Assembly (NCBI RefSeq): GCF_028369295.1
Contig: NZ_JAQMYP010000001.1
Span: 186,001-250,000, forward strand
Source of the DNA: Streptomyces sp. HD
GTDB lineage: Bacteria; Actinomycetota; Actinomycetes; Streptomycetales; Streptomycetaceae
Direction: 5' to 3'
Length of the DNA stretch: 64,000 bases
Shown here: one piece after another, positions 33,596-41,523 of the stretch
Position numbering within the stretch: position 1 is the first letter of the stretch
Layout: each line of letters starts with the position of its first letter
Notes under the pieces: generated by a model
Told to the model about the DNA's origin: nothing
Database searches by the model: none
Seen by the model: only the letters and a program-made list of their open reading frames with translations
Made by a program: the position numbers and the translations under genes

Positions 33596-34813
33596 TCAGA
33601 CACGGCGCCGGCGCGTCGGGCGGGGTGCCTCGTCGGTGTCGTCGTAGCGGTCGTCAGGCTCTCGGTCTTCGTCCTCGGCCTCGTCCTCGGCCTCGGCGTC
33701 CTCCTCGTCCTCCTCGCTCTCCTCGTCCCAGTCGTCCTCGTCGTCCTCGGCGGAAGCGTCGGCGGCAGGGGCCTCTTCCTCGTCCTCCTCGTCGTACTGC
33801 CCCTCGGGCTCTTCGCCCTCCTCTTCCTCCTCTTCGTTCTCATCCTCCTCGTCGTACTCCGCCTCCGGCTCCTCCTCCCGCTCGGCGGCCTCGACCTCCT
33901 CCGGTTCCCGGACCACCTCGCCCTCGCGGATCTCCCCGCGCCAGCCTCCGGTGGCCTCCCCGCGCATCATCACGAAGGTGCGGTAGAGCTTCAGATCGAG
34001 CCGGGCGCGGCGCCCCTGGGCCCGTACCAGGCCCCCGACCCGCTCCACCGGCCCCTTGGGGAAGTACCGCAGGACGAGCAGCACTTTGGTGAGGTTCTCG
34101 GTGAGCGGATGGAAGGTGACGACGCCCTGGGTGGTGGCGTGGTCCCCGGTCGACGTCCAGGCGATGCGCTCGTCGGGTACCTGTTCCGTGATGATGCCCC
34201 GCCAGTGCCGGTTGGACTTGGCGATCTTCACATGCCACTTGGTCGTGGTGTCGTCCTGTTGCTCGATGCCGACCACGCCCTTGGCGAACCGGTCGTACTC
34301 CTGGAACTGCGTCCACTGGTCGTACGCCTCGCGCACGGGCACGCCCACATCGATGTCCTCGATGATGGTGAGCCCTTTGCCCATGGTGTCCGGGTCGCTG
34401 TCGGCGTCCTTGTCCTTGCTCTGCCCGGGCAGTTGCCCGGCGACGTCCTTGGCCTTGTCCAGCACCGCGTCCTTGGCGTGCGAGGCCGTCTCCTTCGCGT
34501 GCGAGGCCGTGTCCTTCGCGTGGGAGGCGGTCGAGGTCAGCGCCCCCATGCCGGACGGGAGGTGCTCGCCGAGCTTCTTGCCGCCCCGGGCCACCGCGGT
34601 GGCCAGGCCGCGCGGGCCCACATGGGCCTCGCCCAGCCGGCGCGCGCCCTCGCCGAGCCGGTGCCCCATGCCCTCCAGCATCAGCTGGAGACGGGCCTCG
34701 ACATAGTGCTCCATCTCGTCCTTCAGCCGATTCGCGCCCGGTACCCGCTCGCCGGCCTTCGCCAGGGTCCCTGTGCCGCCCGAGCCGCGTCCCGTCGCCT
34801 TGCGCTCAGCCAT
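33596..34813 (-). CDS. gvpZ: Gas vesicle operon SRPBCC protein GvpZ
   Basis: A 405-residue protein, corresponding by order to gvpZ. The N terminus is helical with three ASHAKDT/ASHAKET-type repeats (about 95-115). The middle (about 150-290: IIEDIDVGVPVREAYDQWTQFQEYDRF, KWHVKIAKSNRHWRGII) is an SRPBCC/START-like domain that can hold a hydrophobic ligand. The last 110 residues are almost all Asp/Glu before a basic TRRRRV end. The ATG at 34813 overlaps the gvpY stop by 8 bp. Its function in vesicle formation is not known. Confidence 0.82.
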   Translation of the reverse strand: MAERKATGRGSGGTGTLAKAGERVPGANRLKDEMEHYVEARLQLMLEGMGHRLGEGARRLGEAHVGPRGLATAVARGGKKLGEHLPSGMGALTSTASHAKDTASHAKETASHAKDAVLDKAKDVAGQLPGQSKDKDADSDPDTMGKGLTIIEDIDVGVPVREAYDQWTQFQEYDRFAKGVVGIEQQDDTTTKWHVKIAKSNRHWRGIITEQVPDERIAWTSTGDHATTQGVVTFHPLTENLTKVLLVLRYFPKGPVERVGGLVRAQGRRARLDLKLYRTFVMMRGEATGGWRGEIREGEVVREPEEVEAAEREEEPEAEYDEEDENEEEEEEGEEPEGQYDEEDEEEAPAADASAEDDEDDWDEESEEDEEDAEAEDEAEDEDREPDDRYDDTDEAPRPTRRRRV

Positions 34814-35429
34814 CGTCCTGCCTCCTCGACCGCGCGGCGCCGCTGCGCGAGCGGCTCTGTGACGTGGAGGTCTTCCGCTTGCGGGGCTGCTCCTCGTCCC
34901 GCCCCGACGTGCCACGCTGCGTCTTGCCGCGTCCCGCGCCGCGGGACGCCTCCGCCCCGGACTTCTCCCGGGCCTTGCCGCGCGCCTTCGCGCGGGGTTC
35001 CTCGCCGTCGCCGTTCGCCTCGTCCGGCTCCTCGTCCGGTTCCGTCTCGGCTTCGTCGTCGGCCTCGGTCTCGGTCTCGTCCTTGCCCCCGGTGTCCTCG
35101 CCTCGGTCCGTGTCCCGCTCGCCCTGGTCCTGGGCCTTCTCCCGCAGTCCGGCGGTGCGCTCGTGCAGAGCGTCGGCCAGGCTGTCGGCCTTCGCGCTCA
35201 GGACGGTGGTCGCCGCCGCCTTCCCCGCGTCGGTCAGTTCGGAGCGCACCTGGTCGGTGAGGGTGTGCACGAAGGGGGACTGCTGGAGGGCCTTGCCGAC
35301 CTGCCCGGGCTTGATTCTCGATCCGGCGAGCAGCGCGCCGAGGCTGATGGCGAGCTTCGCCTTCTTGGTCCGCCCCAGCACATAGCCGCCCAGCAGGGCC
35401 GTGCCGATCTTGGCGTTGTTCATGACCAT
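34806..35429 (-). CDS. gvpY: Gas vesicle operon protein GvpY
   Basis: A 207-residue protein, corresponding by order to gvpY. The N terminus (MVMNNAKIGTALLGGYVLGRTKKAKLAISLGALLAGSRI) has a short hydrophobic segment. Helical DUF-type sequence follows, then a strongly acidic block (TETEADDEAETEPDEEPDE, about 122-140) and a strongly basic tail (RKRKTSTSQSRSRSG). The start is at ATG 35429, or 35423. The charge-block layout suggests an electrostatic scaffold role; no enzymatic motif is seen. Confidence 0.8.
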   Translation of the reverse strand: MVMNNAKIGTALLGGYVLGRTKKAKLAISLGALLAGSRIKPGQVGKALQQSPFVHTLTDQVRSELTDAGKAAATTVLSAKADSLADALHERTAGLREKAQDQGERDTDRGEDTGGKDETETEADDEAETEPDEEPDEANGDGEEPRAKARGKAREKSGAEASRGAGRGKTQRGTSGRDEEQPRKRKTSTSQSRSRSGAARSRRQDDG

Positions 35430-35472
35430 GTCTTCTTTCCTCACCAAGCAGCAGCAGCCCACGACCCGTGTG

Positions 35473-35736
35473 TCACGGCGCTGGCTGTCCGCCCTGTCGC
35501 AGCTGGTAGGCCCTGATCTCCTCCAGGCGGTTCAGCAGTGCTTGCTCCTGCTCCGCGAACTCCTCGTCGTCGATACGGTCCTCGTCGCGCGCCCGCTCCA
35601 GGTTCACGAGCGCCTCCTGCACGGGAGCCGGGTCGTAGAACTCGTCCTCGGCGGCCCGGACCACTTTGTCGAGCACCCAGCCGACGCCCTCGACGGGAAG
35701 GACCGGCAGCGTCAGGATCCCGGTGACCAGTCCCAC
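35473..35736 (-). CDS. gvpG: Gas vesicle protein GvpG
   Basis: An 87-residue GvpG family protein. It begins with the family-typical LVTGILTLPVLPVEGVGWVLDKVVRAAEDEFYDP, followed by a helical region rich in Glu/Arg (ALVNLERARDEDRIDDEEFAEQEQALLNRLEEI). The GTG at 35736 is preceded by GAGGAGG; the long open frame upstream is not needed. It sits 43 bp downstream of gvpF. Accessory role in vesicle assembly. Confidence 0.88.
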   Translation of the reverse strand: MGLVTGILTLPVLPVEGVGWVLDKVVRAAEDEFYDPAPVQEALVNLERARDEDRIDDEEFAEQEQALLNRLEEIRAYQLRQGGQPAP

Positions 35737-35779
35737 AGCGCCTCCTCGCGCTCCTCGTGCTCCTCGCGCGTCGAGCCGT

Positions 35780-36505
35780 TCACACGAAGCTGTACGGCGG
35801 CAGGGGGCCCCGCAGCCGCAACTCGACGCCCTCGCCATAGCGTTCGGCCAGCTCCTGGCCGGTTTGGCCGAACTCCTCGGCGCGGTCCTCCTCCACCAGG
35901 AAGGACGCGCTCACGAAGTACTGCTGCGACGGCGGCGCGACCTGCTCGGCCTCGGCGAGCGGCCGCAGCGCGGCGAGGACCTCCTCGCCGAGGGCGTCCT
36001 GCCGGCCCTGCACCTCCTGGGCCACCAGTTCGCCGAGCGCCAGCCGGTCCTCGTACGTCCCGCCGCCCTCACGGGTCAGCTCGTTCAGCTCACGGGCCCG
36101 CGCGTTCTGTTCGAGGACGGCACGCAGCACCGTGTCCTCGTCGAGGACTCCCTTGACGTTGAACTCCGCCCGACCGGCGAGTTCGTCCAGACGCTGTGCG
36201 AACAGCTGCTCCCGCTCCTCCAGGACGGCGCGCACGGCGTCCTCGTCCTCGGCGACGAACCCGAAGCTGAGCGGCAGGGTGGGGCCGTCGGCCCACAACC
36301 GCTCCTGGACCGTGTGGTGGGCCTCCAGATCCTGGCGGGCCACCGAGAGGTCGTCCGGGGCCTCGCTGACGACGGCGCACAGGGATCCGCCGCGCACCAC
36401 GCTCAGCTCTTCGGGCGGGTCGCCCACCCCCTTGCCCTCGCCGAGATCCAGTGGGTGCGAGTCCTTGGTGATCGCGTACACATACACGGGCATCGGCTCG
36501 CTCAC
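35780..36505 (-). CDS. gvpF: Gas vesicle protein GvpF
   Basis: A 241-residue GvpL/F-family protein. Conserved features are [14 protein letters not shown] at the N terminus, [25 protein letters not shown] (about 60-85) and the C-terminal [14 protein letters not shown]. It starts with GTG inside the gvpA stop (GTGA). Both GvpF and GvpL are present, as in other Streptomyces clusters. GvpF is known in other organisms to bind GvpA and line the inner face of vesicles. Confidence 0.9.
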   Translation of the reverse strand: MSEPMPVYVYAITKDSHPLDLGEGKGVGDPPEELSVVRGGSLCAVVSEAPDDLSVARQDLEAHHTVQERLWADGPTLPLSFGFVAEDEDAVRAVLEEREQLFAQRLDELAGRAEFNVKGVLDEDTVLRAVLEQNARARELNELTREGGGTYEDRLALGELVAQEVQGRQDALGEEVLAALRPLAEAEQVAPPSQQYFVSASFLVEEDRAEEFGQTGQELAERYGEGVELRLRGPLPPYSFV

Positions 36506-36984
36506 TCCTCCCGGTCCTTCGCGGAGCGGCGTTCCGCGTGACGTTCCGAGCGGCGTTCGTTGCGCTCGTGCCGTTTCTCGCGCGCCGGCCTGCGCTCACG
36601 CTCGTCGTGCTCGTCGTCGTCATCGTCGCCCTTGAACGACTCGGTGATCGCCTCGACAGCGCCCGACAGCGCCCCTTTGCTCTTACCGTGGGCCCCGCTC
36701 TCGACGGAGCCCTCGACGATGTCGGACAGCTGCGCGGGGGCCTTGCGCCCCGACTCCAGATCCAGCCGGTTGGCGGCCTCGGCGAAGCGCAGATACGTAT
36801 CGACACTGGCGACGACGACCCGCGCGTCGACCTTGACCAGTTCGATGCCCACCAGGGACACCCGGACAAAGGCGTCGATGACCAGACCCCGGTCGAGGAC
36901 GAGTTCCAACACGTCGTAAAGGTTTCCCGAACCGCCATTGGCGGCGGGCGCACCACCACCGTTGCCCTGTGGCACCACAGTCAC
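36502..36984 (-). CDS. gvpA: Major gas vesicle shell protein GvpA
   Basis: A 160-residue GvpA. The shell domain [55 protein letters not shown] (about 22-76) is well conserved. A charged extension of about 80 residues follows (acidic [10 protein letters not shown], then basic [19 protein letters not shown]), longer than in classical halobacterial or cyanobacterial GvpA. GGAAGGGA precedes the GTG. The protein should form the ribs of a gas-filled protein shell. Confidence 0.92.
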   Translation of the reverse strand: MTVVPQGNGGGAPAANGGSGNLYDVLELVLDRGLVIDAFVRVSLVGIELVKVDARVVVASVDTYLRFAEAANRLDLESGRKAPAQLSDIVEGSVESGAHGKSKGALSGAVEAITESFKGDDDDDEHDERERRPAREKRHERNERRSERHAERRSAKDREE

Positions 36985-37030
36985 GGTGACATCCCTTCCG
37001 GCCCGACTTCCCGGCGAAAGGGTGAGCGAC

Positions 37031-37369
37031 CTACTGGTCGTCCCTCCTGTCCACCTGCGCGCGCGTGTAGCGACGCCCGCGCTCGTACGCCAGCAGCTTC
37101 CCCTCCGGGTCCAGAACCACTTGGTAGCTGGCCATCACGCTGGTCGTCTCGGGAATGCGTTCCAGCTCCACGACCTCGACATCGGCTTCCCAGCCCTGAT
37201 CCGTCGGCCTCAGCGAGGAAACCGACTCGGGAGCCCTCCCCAACAGCTCACTGAGTTGTTCGATCGCGGACCGCATCGCTTCAGCGGCGGACACTCGCGC
37301 CTCGGCGGACGACTGCCGTCGTGATGAGGAACGTGCCTTTCGCGGCTCACGATCATCGCTCGTGATCAT
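37031..37369 (-). CDS. gvpO: Gas vesicle protein GvpO
   Basis: A 112-residue GvpO family protein, first gene of the gvp operon. A basic N terminus ([15 protein letters not shown]) precedes the conserved GvpO domain ([70 protein letters not shown]). GAGAGGG is 3 nt before the ATG. No gvpN-type ATPase is in the operon; GvpO often accompanies it elsewhere. Confidence 0.9.
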   Translation of the reverse strand: MITSDDREPRKARSSSRRQSSAEARVSAAEAMRSAIEQLSELLGRAPESVSSLRPTDQGWEADVEVVELERIPETTSVMASYQVVLDPEGKLLAYERGRRYTRAQVDRRDDQ

Positions 37370-37442
37370 TCACCCTCTCGGAGTACCCCTCAATCATCGG
37401 CCCCACACGCAGCCCACGCCACTCGGCTCATGCCACGCACCG

Positions 37443-37829
37443 CTACTTGCCGGCCGCCCTCTTCGTCAGCACCGCCAGCACCACCGGAATCACCGTCTCC
37501 ACGATCCGGGACACCGCCCCCGGCGGCAGCCCCGTCCGGTGGGCCACCGCGGTCGCCACCCGCTCGGCCTCCTCGGCCAGGACCCCGGCCATGAGGCCGC
37601 CCGTCGCGAAGCCGCCCACCGTGGCCACGCCGGTGAGGGGGGCCTCGTGCGGGGTCGCGACGGTCTGCGCCTCGCCGGAGAGTGCCGCCACGGTCGTACC
37701 GACCAGCTGCCGGGCGCCCGCCTCGTCCGTCCCCAGCAACCCCGCGATGTCCCCGATCCGGTCGTCGCCGAGCTCTTCGAGCACGTCGTCCTGGAGGGAC
37801 GTGAGGGGGTTCTCGTCTACCTCTGACAT
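37443..37829 (-). CDS. DUF937-type protein
   Basis: A 128-residue protein of the DUF937 type. Conserved features are LEELGDDRIGDIAGLLGTDEAGARQLVGTTVAALSG near the N terminus and RIVETVIPVVLAVLTKRAAGK at the C terminus. The Gly-rich GGFATGGLMAGVL in the middle looks membrane-associating. Function unknown. Same strand as the gvp operon with a 73-bp gap to gvpO, so it may be cotranscribed. The ATG at 37829 is used; the frame is open to a GTG at 37865. Confidence 0.78.
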   Translation of the reverse strand: MSEVDENPLTSLQDDVLEELGDDRIGDIAGLLGTDEAGARQLVGTTVAALSGEAQTVATPHEAPLTGVATVGGFATGGLMAGVLAEEAERVATAVAHRTGLPPGAVSRIVETVIPVVLAVLTKRAAGK

Positions 37830-37985
37830 GTCTGAAACGCTACGACTGTGGCGGTTCCTCGGCACGCCGAAAAAAGTCCCCGGAGACGTACAACCCTTCC
37901 CGCACCTCGCCGGTCGTACTTGGCATCAGGACTTCTGGAGGGGGATCTGGGGGGATCACGAGGGTCCTGATGGGAGGGGAAAACC

Positions 37986-38017
37986 CGAGGGGCTCGGTCG
38001 ACGGACCGGGCCCCTCG
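37986..38017 (-). terminator. Terminator hairpin after rbsD
   Basis: CGAGGGGCTCGGTC (37986-37999) pairs with GACCGGGCCCCTCG (38004-38017) with one G-U pair and a 4-nt loop, 11 bp downstream of the rbsD stop. Likely terminator of the ribose operon. Confidence 0.8.
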
Positions 38018-38028
38018 AAACGTTCCCC

Positions 38029-38418
38029 TCAGAAAAACACCCCGCAGCGCAGCAGCACATTCGCGTACGGCCGTGCCTCCCCGGTCCGCACCACCAGCCG
38101 TGCCCCGGCCGACAGTTCCTTCAGCCGCTCGTGGGTGACCAGCTCCAGCCCGGGAAACTCCCCCTCCAGCAGCGCGGCCGCCGCCGGATTGGCGTCCTGC
38201 ATCTCCTTCGCCGCCGTCGCGCCCTCCACCACCAGCTCGGCCAGCAGGCCGTCCAGTACGACGGCGAAGGACGGCACCCCGGCCCGGAAGGCCAGGTCCA
38301 CGACCCGGGGGCCGTCGGGTATCGGCATGCCTGCGTCGCACACCAGCACGCCGTCGCCGTGGCCCAGCTCGGCCAGGGCACCGGAGAGATGACGGTTCAG
38401 AATTCCGGCCTTCTTCAC
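38029..38418 (-). CDS. rbsD: D-ribose pyranase
   Basis: A 129-residue RbsD, which interconverts pyranose and furanose forms of ribose so that the kinase can use it. Features: VKKAGILNRHLSGALAELGHGD (His about 9 and 20, catalytic region), CDAGMPIPDGPRVVDLAFRAG and the C-terminal TGEARPYANVLLRCGVFF. The GTG at 38418 overlaps the rbsK stop. Last gene of the operon. Confidence 0.93.
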   Translation of the reverse strand: MKKAGILNRHLSGALAELGHGDGVLVCDAGMPIPDGPRVVDLAFRAGVPSFAVVLDGLLAELVVEGATAAKEMQDANPAAAALLEGEFPGLELVTHERLKELSAGARLVVRTGEARPYANVLLRCGVFF

Positions 38419-39428
38419 AGCGACCCGCCTTGCGAGGACACGCCGGGTGCGGTGCCCGGCCCTTCGCCGGGGGTCCGGCCCGCGGCGGTGCCGCTGTCGG
38501 ATGCGGCGTCCCCAGGATTGGCACAGCACAGCGACTCGACCTCCGCCGCGGTCGGGAAGGACTGCTGCGCGCCCTCCTTCGTGACCGCCGCCGCCCCGAC
38601 CCGGGCCGCGTACGCCGCCGCCTCGGCCAGGTCGGACCCCGTCCCGAGCTTCCAGGCCAGCGCGGCCGTGAACGCGTCGCCCGCGCCCGTGGTGTCCACC
38701 GCGGCCACCTTCACCGACGGCACCCGGGTCACGCCCTGCGCGGACGCCACCAGCGCGCCCTCCGCGCCCAGGGTCACCACCACCGAGCGGGGCCCCTTGG
38801 CGAGCAGGATCCGGGCCCAGTCCTCCGGCGTCTCGCCCACCGCTGCGTCGCCGAGGATCACCTTCGCCTCGTGCTCGTTCACGATCAGCGGGTCGCAGGC
38901 CGCCAGCACCTCGGTCGGCAGCGGGCGGGGCGGGGACGGGTTCAGGACGAAGCGGCTGCCGTCCGCCAGGTTGCGGACCACCTCGACGACCGTCTCCAGC
39001 GGGATCTCCAGCTGGGCCGAGACCACCCGCGACGCCTGGAACAGGCTGGCCGCCGCCCGGACGTCCTGCGGGGTCAGCCGGCCGTTCGCACCTGGCGAGA
39101 CCACGATGCTGTTGTCCCCGGACGGGTCCACCGTGATCAGCGCGACGCCGGTCGGCGCACCGCCGACCAGGACACCCACCGTGTCCACGCCGGACTCCCG
39201 CTGCGAGTCGAGCAGCAGCCGGCCGTGCCCGTCGTCGCCGACGCGGGCCAGCAGGGCCGTACGGGCTCCGAGCCGGGCGGCCGCGACCGCCTGGTTGGCG
39301 CCCTTGCCGCCCGGGTGGACGGTCAGATCGGAGCCGAGCACGGTCTCGCCGGCCCCCGGCCGACGCTCGACACCGATCACCAGGTCGGCGTTGGCCGACC
39401 CTACGACCAGGAGGTCGTAGTCGTACAT
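38415..39428 (-). CDS. rbsK: Ribokinase
   Basis: A 337-residue PfkB-family ribokinase, ribose to ribose 5-phosphate. Motif 1 LTVHPGGKGANQAVAAARLG (about 36-55) and motif 2 AVDTTGAGDAFTAALAW (about 250-266) with the catalytic Asp are present, and NEHE is near 190. The C terminus has a non-conserved tail (GTAAGRTPGEGPGTAPG). GGGGAG is 7 nt before the ATG at 39428; further upstream Met codons in frame fall within a stem-loop region. The stop overlaps rbsD. Confidence 0.93.
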   Translation of the reverse strand: MYDYDLLVVGSANADLVIGVERRPGAGETVLGSDLTVHPGGKGANQAVAAARLGARTALLARVGDDGHGRLLLDSQRESGVDTVGVLVGGAPTGVALITVDPSGDNSIVVSPGANGRLTPQDVRAAASLFQASRVVSAQLEIPLETVVEVVRNLADGSRFVLNPSPPRPLPTEVLAACDPLIVNEHEAKVILGDAAVGETPEDWARILLAKGPRSVVVTLGAEGALVASAQGVTRVPSVKVAAVDTTGAGDAFTAALAWKLGTGSDLAEAAAYAARVGAAAVTKEGAQQSFPTAAEVESLCCANPGDAASDSGTAAGRTPGEGPGTAPGVSSQGGSL

Positions 39429-39465
39429 GAGGTTGCTCCCCTGATAGGTCCCCGTGGTGACGTGA

Positions 39466-39554
39466 GGCGGACGGCCGTCATGAGGCACAGGCCCGTTCAT
39501 GGGCCGGTTCACGCGCCGGTTCATGAACCCATGCTCCTTCAACGGCCGTCCGCC
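39466..39554 (-). repeat. Inverted repeat between rbsCB and rbsK
   Basis: Perfect 13-bp arms GGCGGACGGCCGT (39466-39478) and ACGGCCGTCCGCC (39542-39554) enclose 63 nt that contain CCGGTTCA-type repeats. It lies in the 145-bp intercistronic gap. Such stem-loops can set mRNA processing or stability and so separate expression of transporter and kinase. Confidence 0.6.
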
Positions 39555-39573
39555 CGTTCGCCGTTCACCGATG

Positions 39574-41523
39574 TCAGCCGCCGAAGCCCGCCACGTTCTG
39601 CTTCGTGACCACCTTCACCGGCACCATCACCGACTTCTCCACCTTTTTGTCCTCGGCCGCCCTCACCGCGTTCTGCACGGCGATCCGGCCGAGCTCCGCC
39701 GGCTGCTGCGCCACCGAGGCGTACAGCGTCCCCGCCTCGACCGCCTTCAGGCCGTCCTCGGTGCCGTCGAAGCCGATGACCTGCACGGACTTGCCGGCCT
39801 TGGCGCCCAGCGCCTTGATCGCGCCGAGTGCCATCTCGTCGTTCTCCGCGAAGACGCCGTCGATGTCCGGGTTGGCCTGGAGCAGGTTGGACATGACGTC
39901 CAGGCCCTTGGTGCGGTCCCAGTCGGCGGGCTGCTTGGCGACGACCTCGATGTCCGGGTACGCCGTCAGGCCCTCGGCGAAGCCGGAGCCGCGCTCACGG
40001 CTGGCGGAGGTGCCGGCCTGGCCCTGGAGGATCACGATCCTGCCCTTGCCGCCCAGCTTCTCGGCGAGCGCCTTGGCGGCCAGCTTGCCGCCGGTGACGT
40101 TGTCGGAGGCGACGAGCGCGGCCGAGTCGGCGTTGTTGACCGCGCGGTCGACGGCGACCAGCGGGATGCCCGACCTGTTGACGGCCTTCGCCGCCGGGGT
40201 CACCGCGTCGGAGTCCACCGGGTTGACGATGATCGTGCCGAGGCCCCCGCTGGTGAAGTTCTGCAGCTGGTTGGCCTGCTGCGAGGCGTCGTTCTGCGCG
40301 TCGGTGACGGTGAGGTCCACGCCCAGCTTCTTCGCCTCGGCCTGCGCACCGGCCCGGATCTGCACGAAGAACGGGTTGTTGAGGGTCGACAGCGACAGGC
40401 CGATCTTCTGGCTCTTCGCCTCCGACGTACCGACGTGCAGCAGGGAGGTGGCACCGACGACCGCCGCCGCGACCACGGCCGCGAGGACGTACGTCGCCGC
40501 CTGCCTGCTCTTGTTCCCGCCGCCGCCCGTGGTCACCGGGGTCGCTCCCGCCTTACGGCGCACCGTGTCCAGCAGCACCGCCAGCGCGATGACGACGCCG
40601 ATGACGACCTGCTGCCAGAACGCGGACACGGACAGCAGGTTGAGGCCGTTGCGCAGCACCGCCAGGATGAGCGCGCCGATCAGCGTCCCGGACGCCTTGC
40701 CCGTGCCACCGGCCAGCGAGGCGCCGCCGATGACCACGGCCGCGATGGCGTCGAGCTCGTAGCCCTGCGCGGCCTGCGGCTGCGCGGAGGACAGCCGGGC
40801 GGCGAGCACGATGCCCGCGGCGGCGGCGAACAGTCCGGAGAACGCGTAGATCGCGAGCTTCTGCTTCTTCACCCGCAGCCCGGAGAGACGGGCCGCCTCC
40901 TCGTTGCCGCCGATCGCGTACATCGAGCGGCCGATGTACGTCCGCCCCAGCACGAACGCCGTGATCAGCCCCATGCCGACCATCACGAGCACCGGCACCG
41001 GCAGCCAGCCGCCGAGCGTGTCGCCGAGATGCGAGACCGAGTCGGGCAGGGCGATGGGCGAGCCCTGCGAGATCACCAGCGACAGACCGCGGGCCACCGA
41101 CAGCATGGCCAGCGTCGCGATGAACGGCGGGAGTTTGCCGTACGAGATCAGAAAGCCGTTGACCAGGCCGCACGCTATGCCGGTCGCGACGGCCAGCAGG
41201 ACGGCGAGGAGGACCGGGACGCCTTCCGACGTGGCGCTCCAGGCCAGGACGGTGGCCGACAGGGCGGCGACCGAGCCGACCGACAGGTCGATGCCCGCCG
41301 AGACGATGACGAAGGTGACACCGAAGGCGAGGATGGCGGTCACGGCCGCCTGGACGCCGACGTTGAGGAGGTTGTCGGCCGTCAGGAAGTCGCCGGACAG
41401 CGCCGACATCGCGACGACGAGGACGATCAGCGCGGTGAGCGCGCCGTTGTCGAGCAGAAGACGGCGCAGGCCGCCCGGGGCGCCACTCGCGCCCGTCGTG
41501 CTCTTGAGCGTGTCAGTGGCCAC
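39574..41523 (-). CDS. rbsC: Ribose ABC permease fused to substrate-binding protein
   Basis: A 649-residue fusion. The first 340 residues are an RbsC-type permease (about 8-10 helices; LLDNGALTALIVLVVAMSALSG, SAGIDLSVGSVAALS, GGNEEAARLSGLRV). A further helix (AATYVLAAVVAAAVVGATSL, about 343-362) leads into a complete RbsB-type sugar-binding domain (KIGLSLSTLNNPFFVQI, VNPVDSDAVTPA, LQGQAGTSASRERG, GFDGTEDGLKAVEAG). The binding domain is therefore tethered to the outer membrane face instead of being a free lipoprotein. The GTG at 41523 overlaps the rbsA end by 11 bp. The reading frame is continuous, so this is not a frameshift. Confidence 0.9.
   Translation of the reverse strand: MATDTLKSTTGASGAPGGLRRLLLDNGALTALIVLVVAMSALSGDFLTADNLLNVGVQAAVTAILAFGVTFVIVSAGIDLSVGSVAALSATVLAWSATSEGVPVLLAVLLAVATGIACGLVNGFLISYGKLPPFIATLAMLSVARGLSLVISQGSPIALPDSVSHLGDTLGGWLPVPVLVMVGMGLITAFVLGRTYIGRSMYAIGGNEEAARLSGLRVKKQKLAIYAFSGLFAAAAGIVLAARLSSAQPQAAQGYELDAIAAVVIGGASLAGGTGKASGTLIGALILAVLRNGLNLLSVSAFWQQVVIGVVIALAVLLDTVRRKAGATPVTTGGGGNKSRQAATYVLAAVVAAAVVGATSLLHVGTSEAKSQKIGLSLSTLNNPFFVQIRAGAQAEAKKLGVDLTVTDAQNDASQQANQLQNFTSGGLGTIIVNPVDSDAVTPAAKAVNRSGIPLVAVDRAVNNADSAALVASDNVTGGKLAAKALAEKLGGKGRIVILQGQAGTSASRERGSGFAEGLTAYPDIEVVAKQPADWDRTKGLDVMSNLLQANPDIDGVFAENDEMALGAIKALGAKAGKSVQVIGFDGTEDGLKAVEAGTLYASVAQQPAELGRIAVQNAVRAAEDKKVEKSVMVPVKVVTKQNVAGFGG

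Noticed and set aside
40440..40560. Frameshift or missing stop between rbsC and rbsB
   Set aside because: The frame is continuous and codon use is normal through the linker; a membrane helix joins the domains, so a true fusion is more likely.
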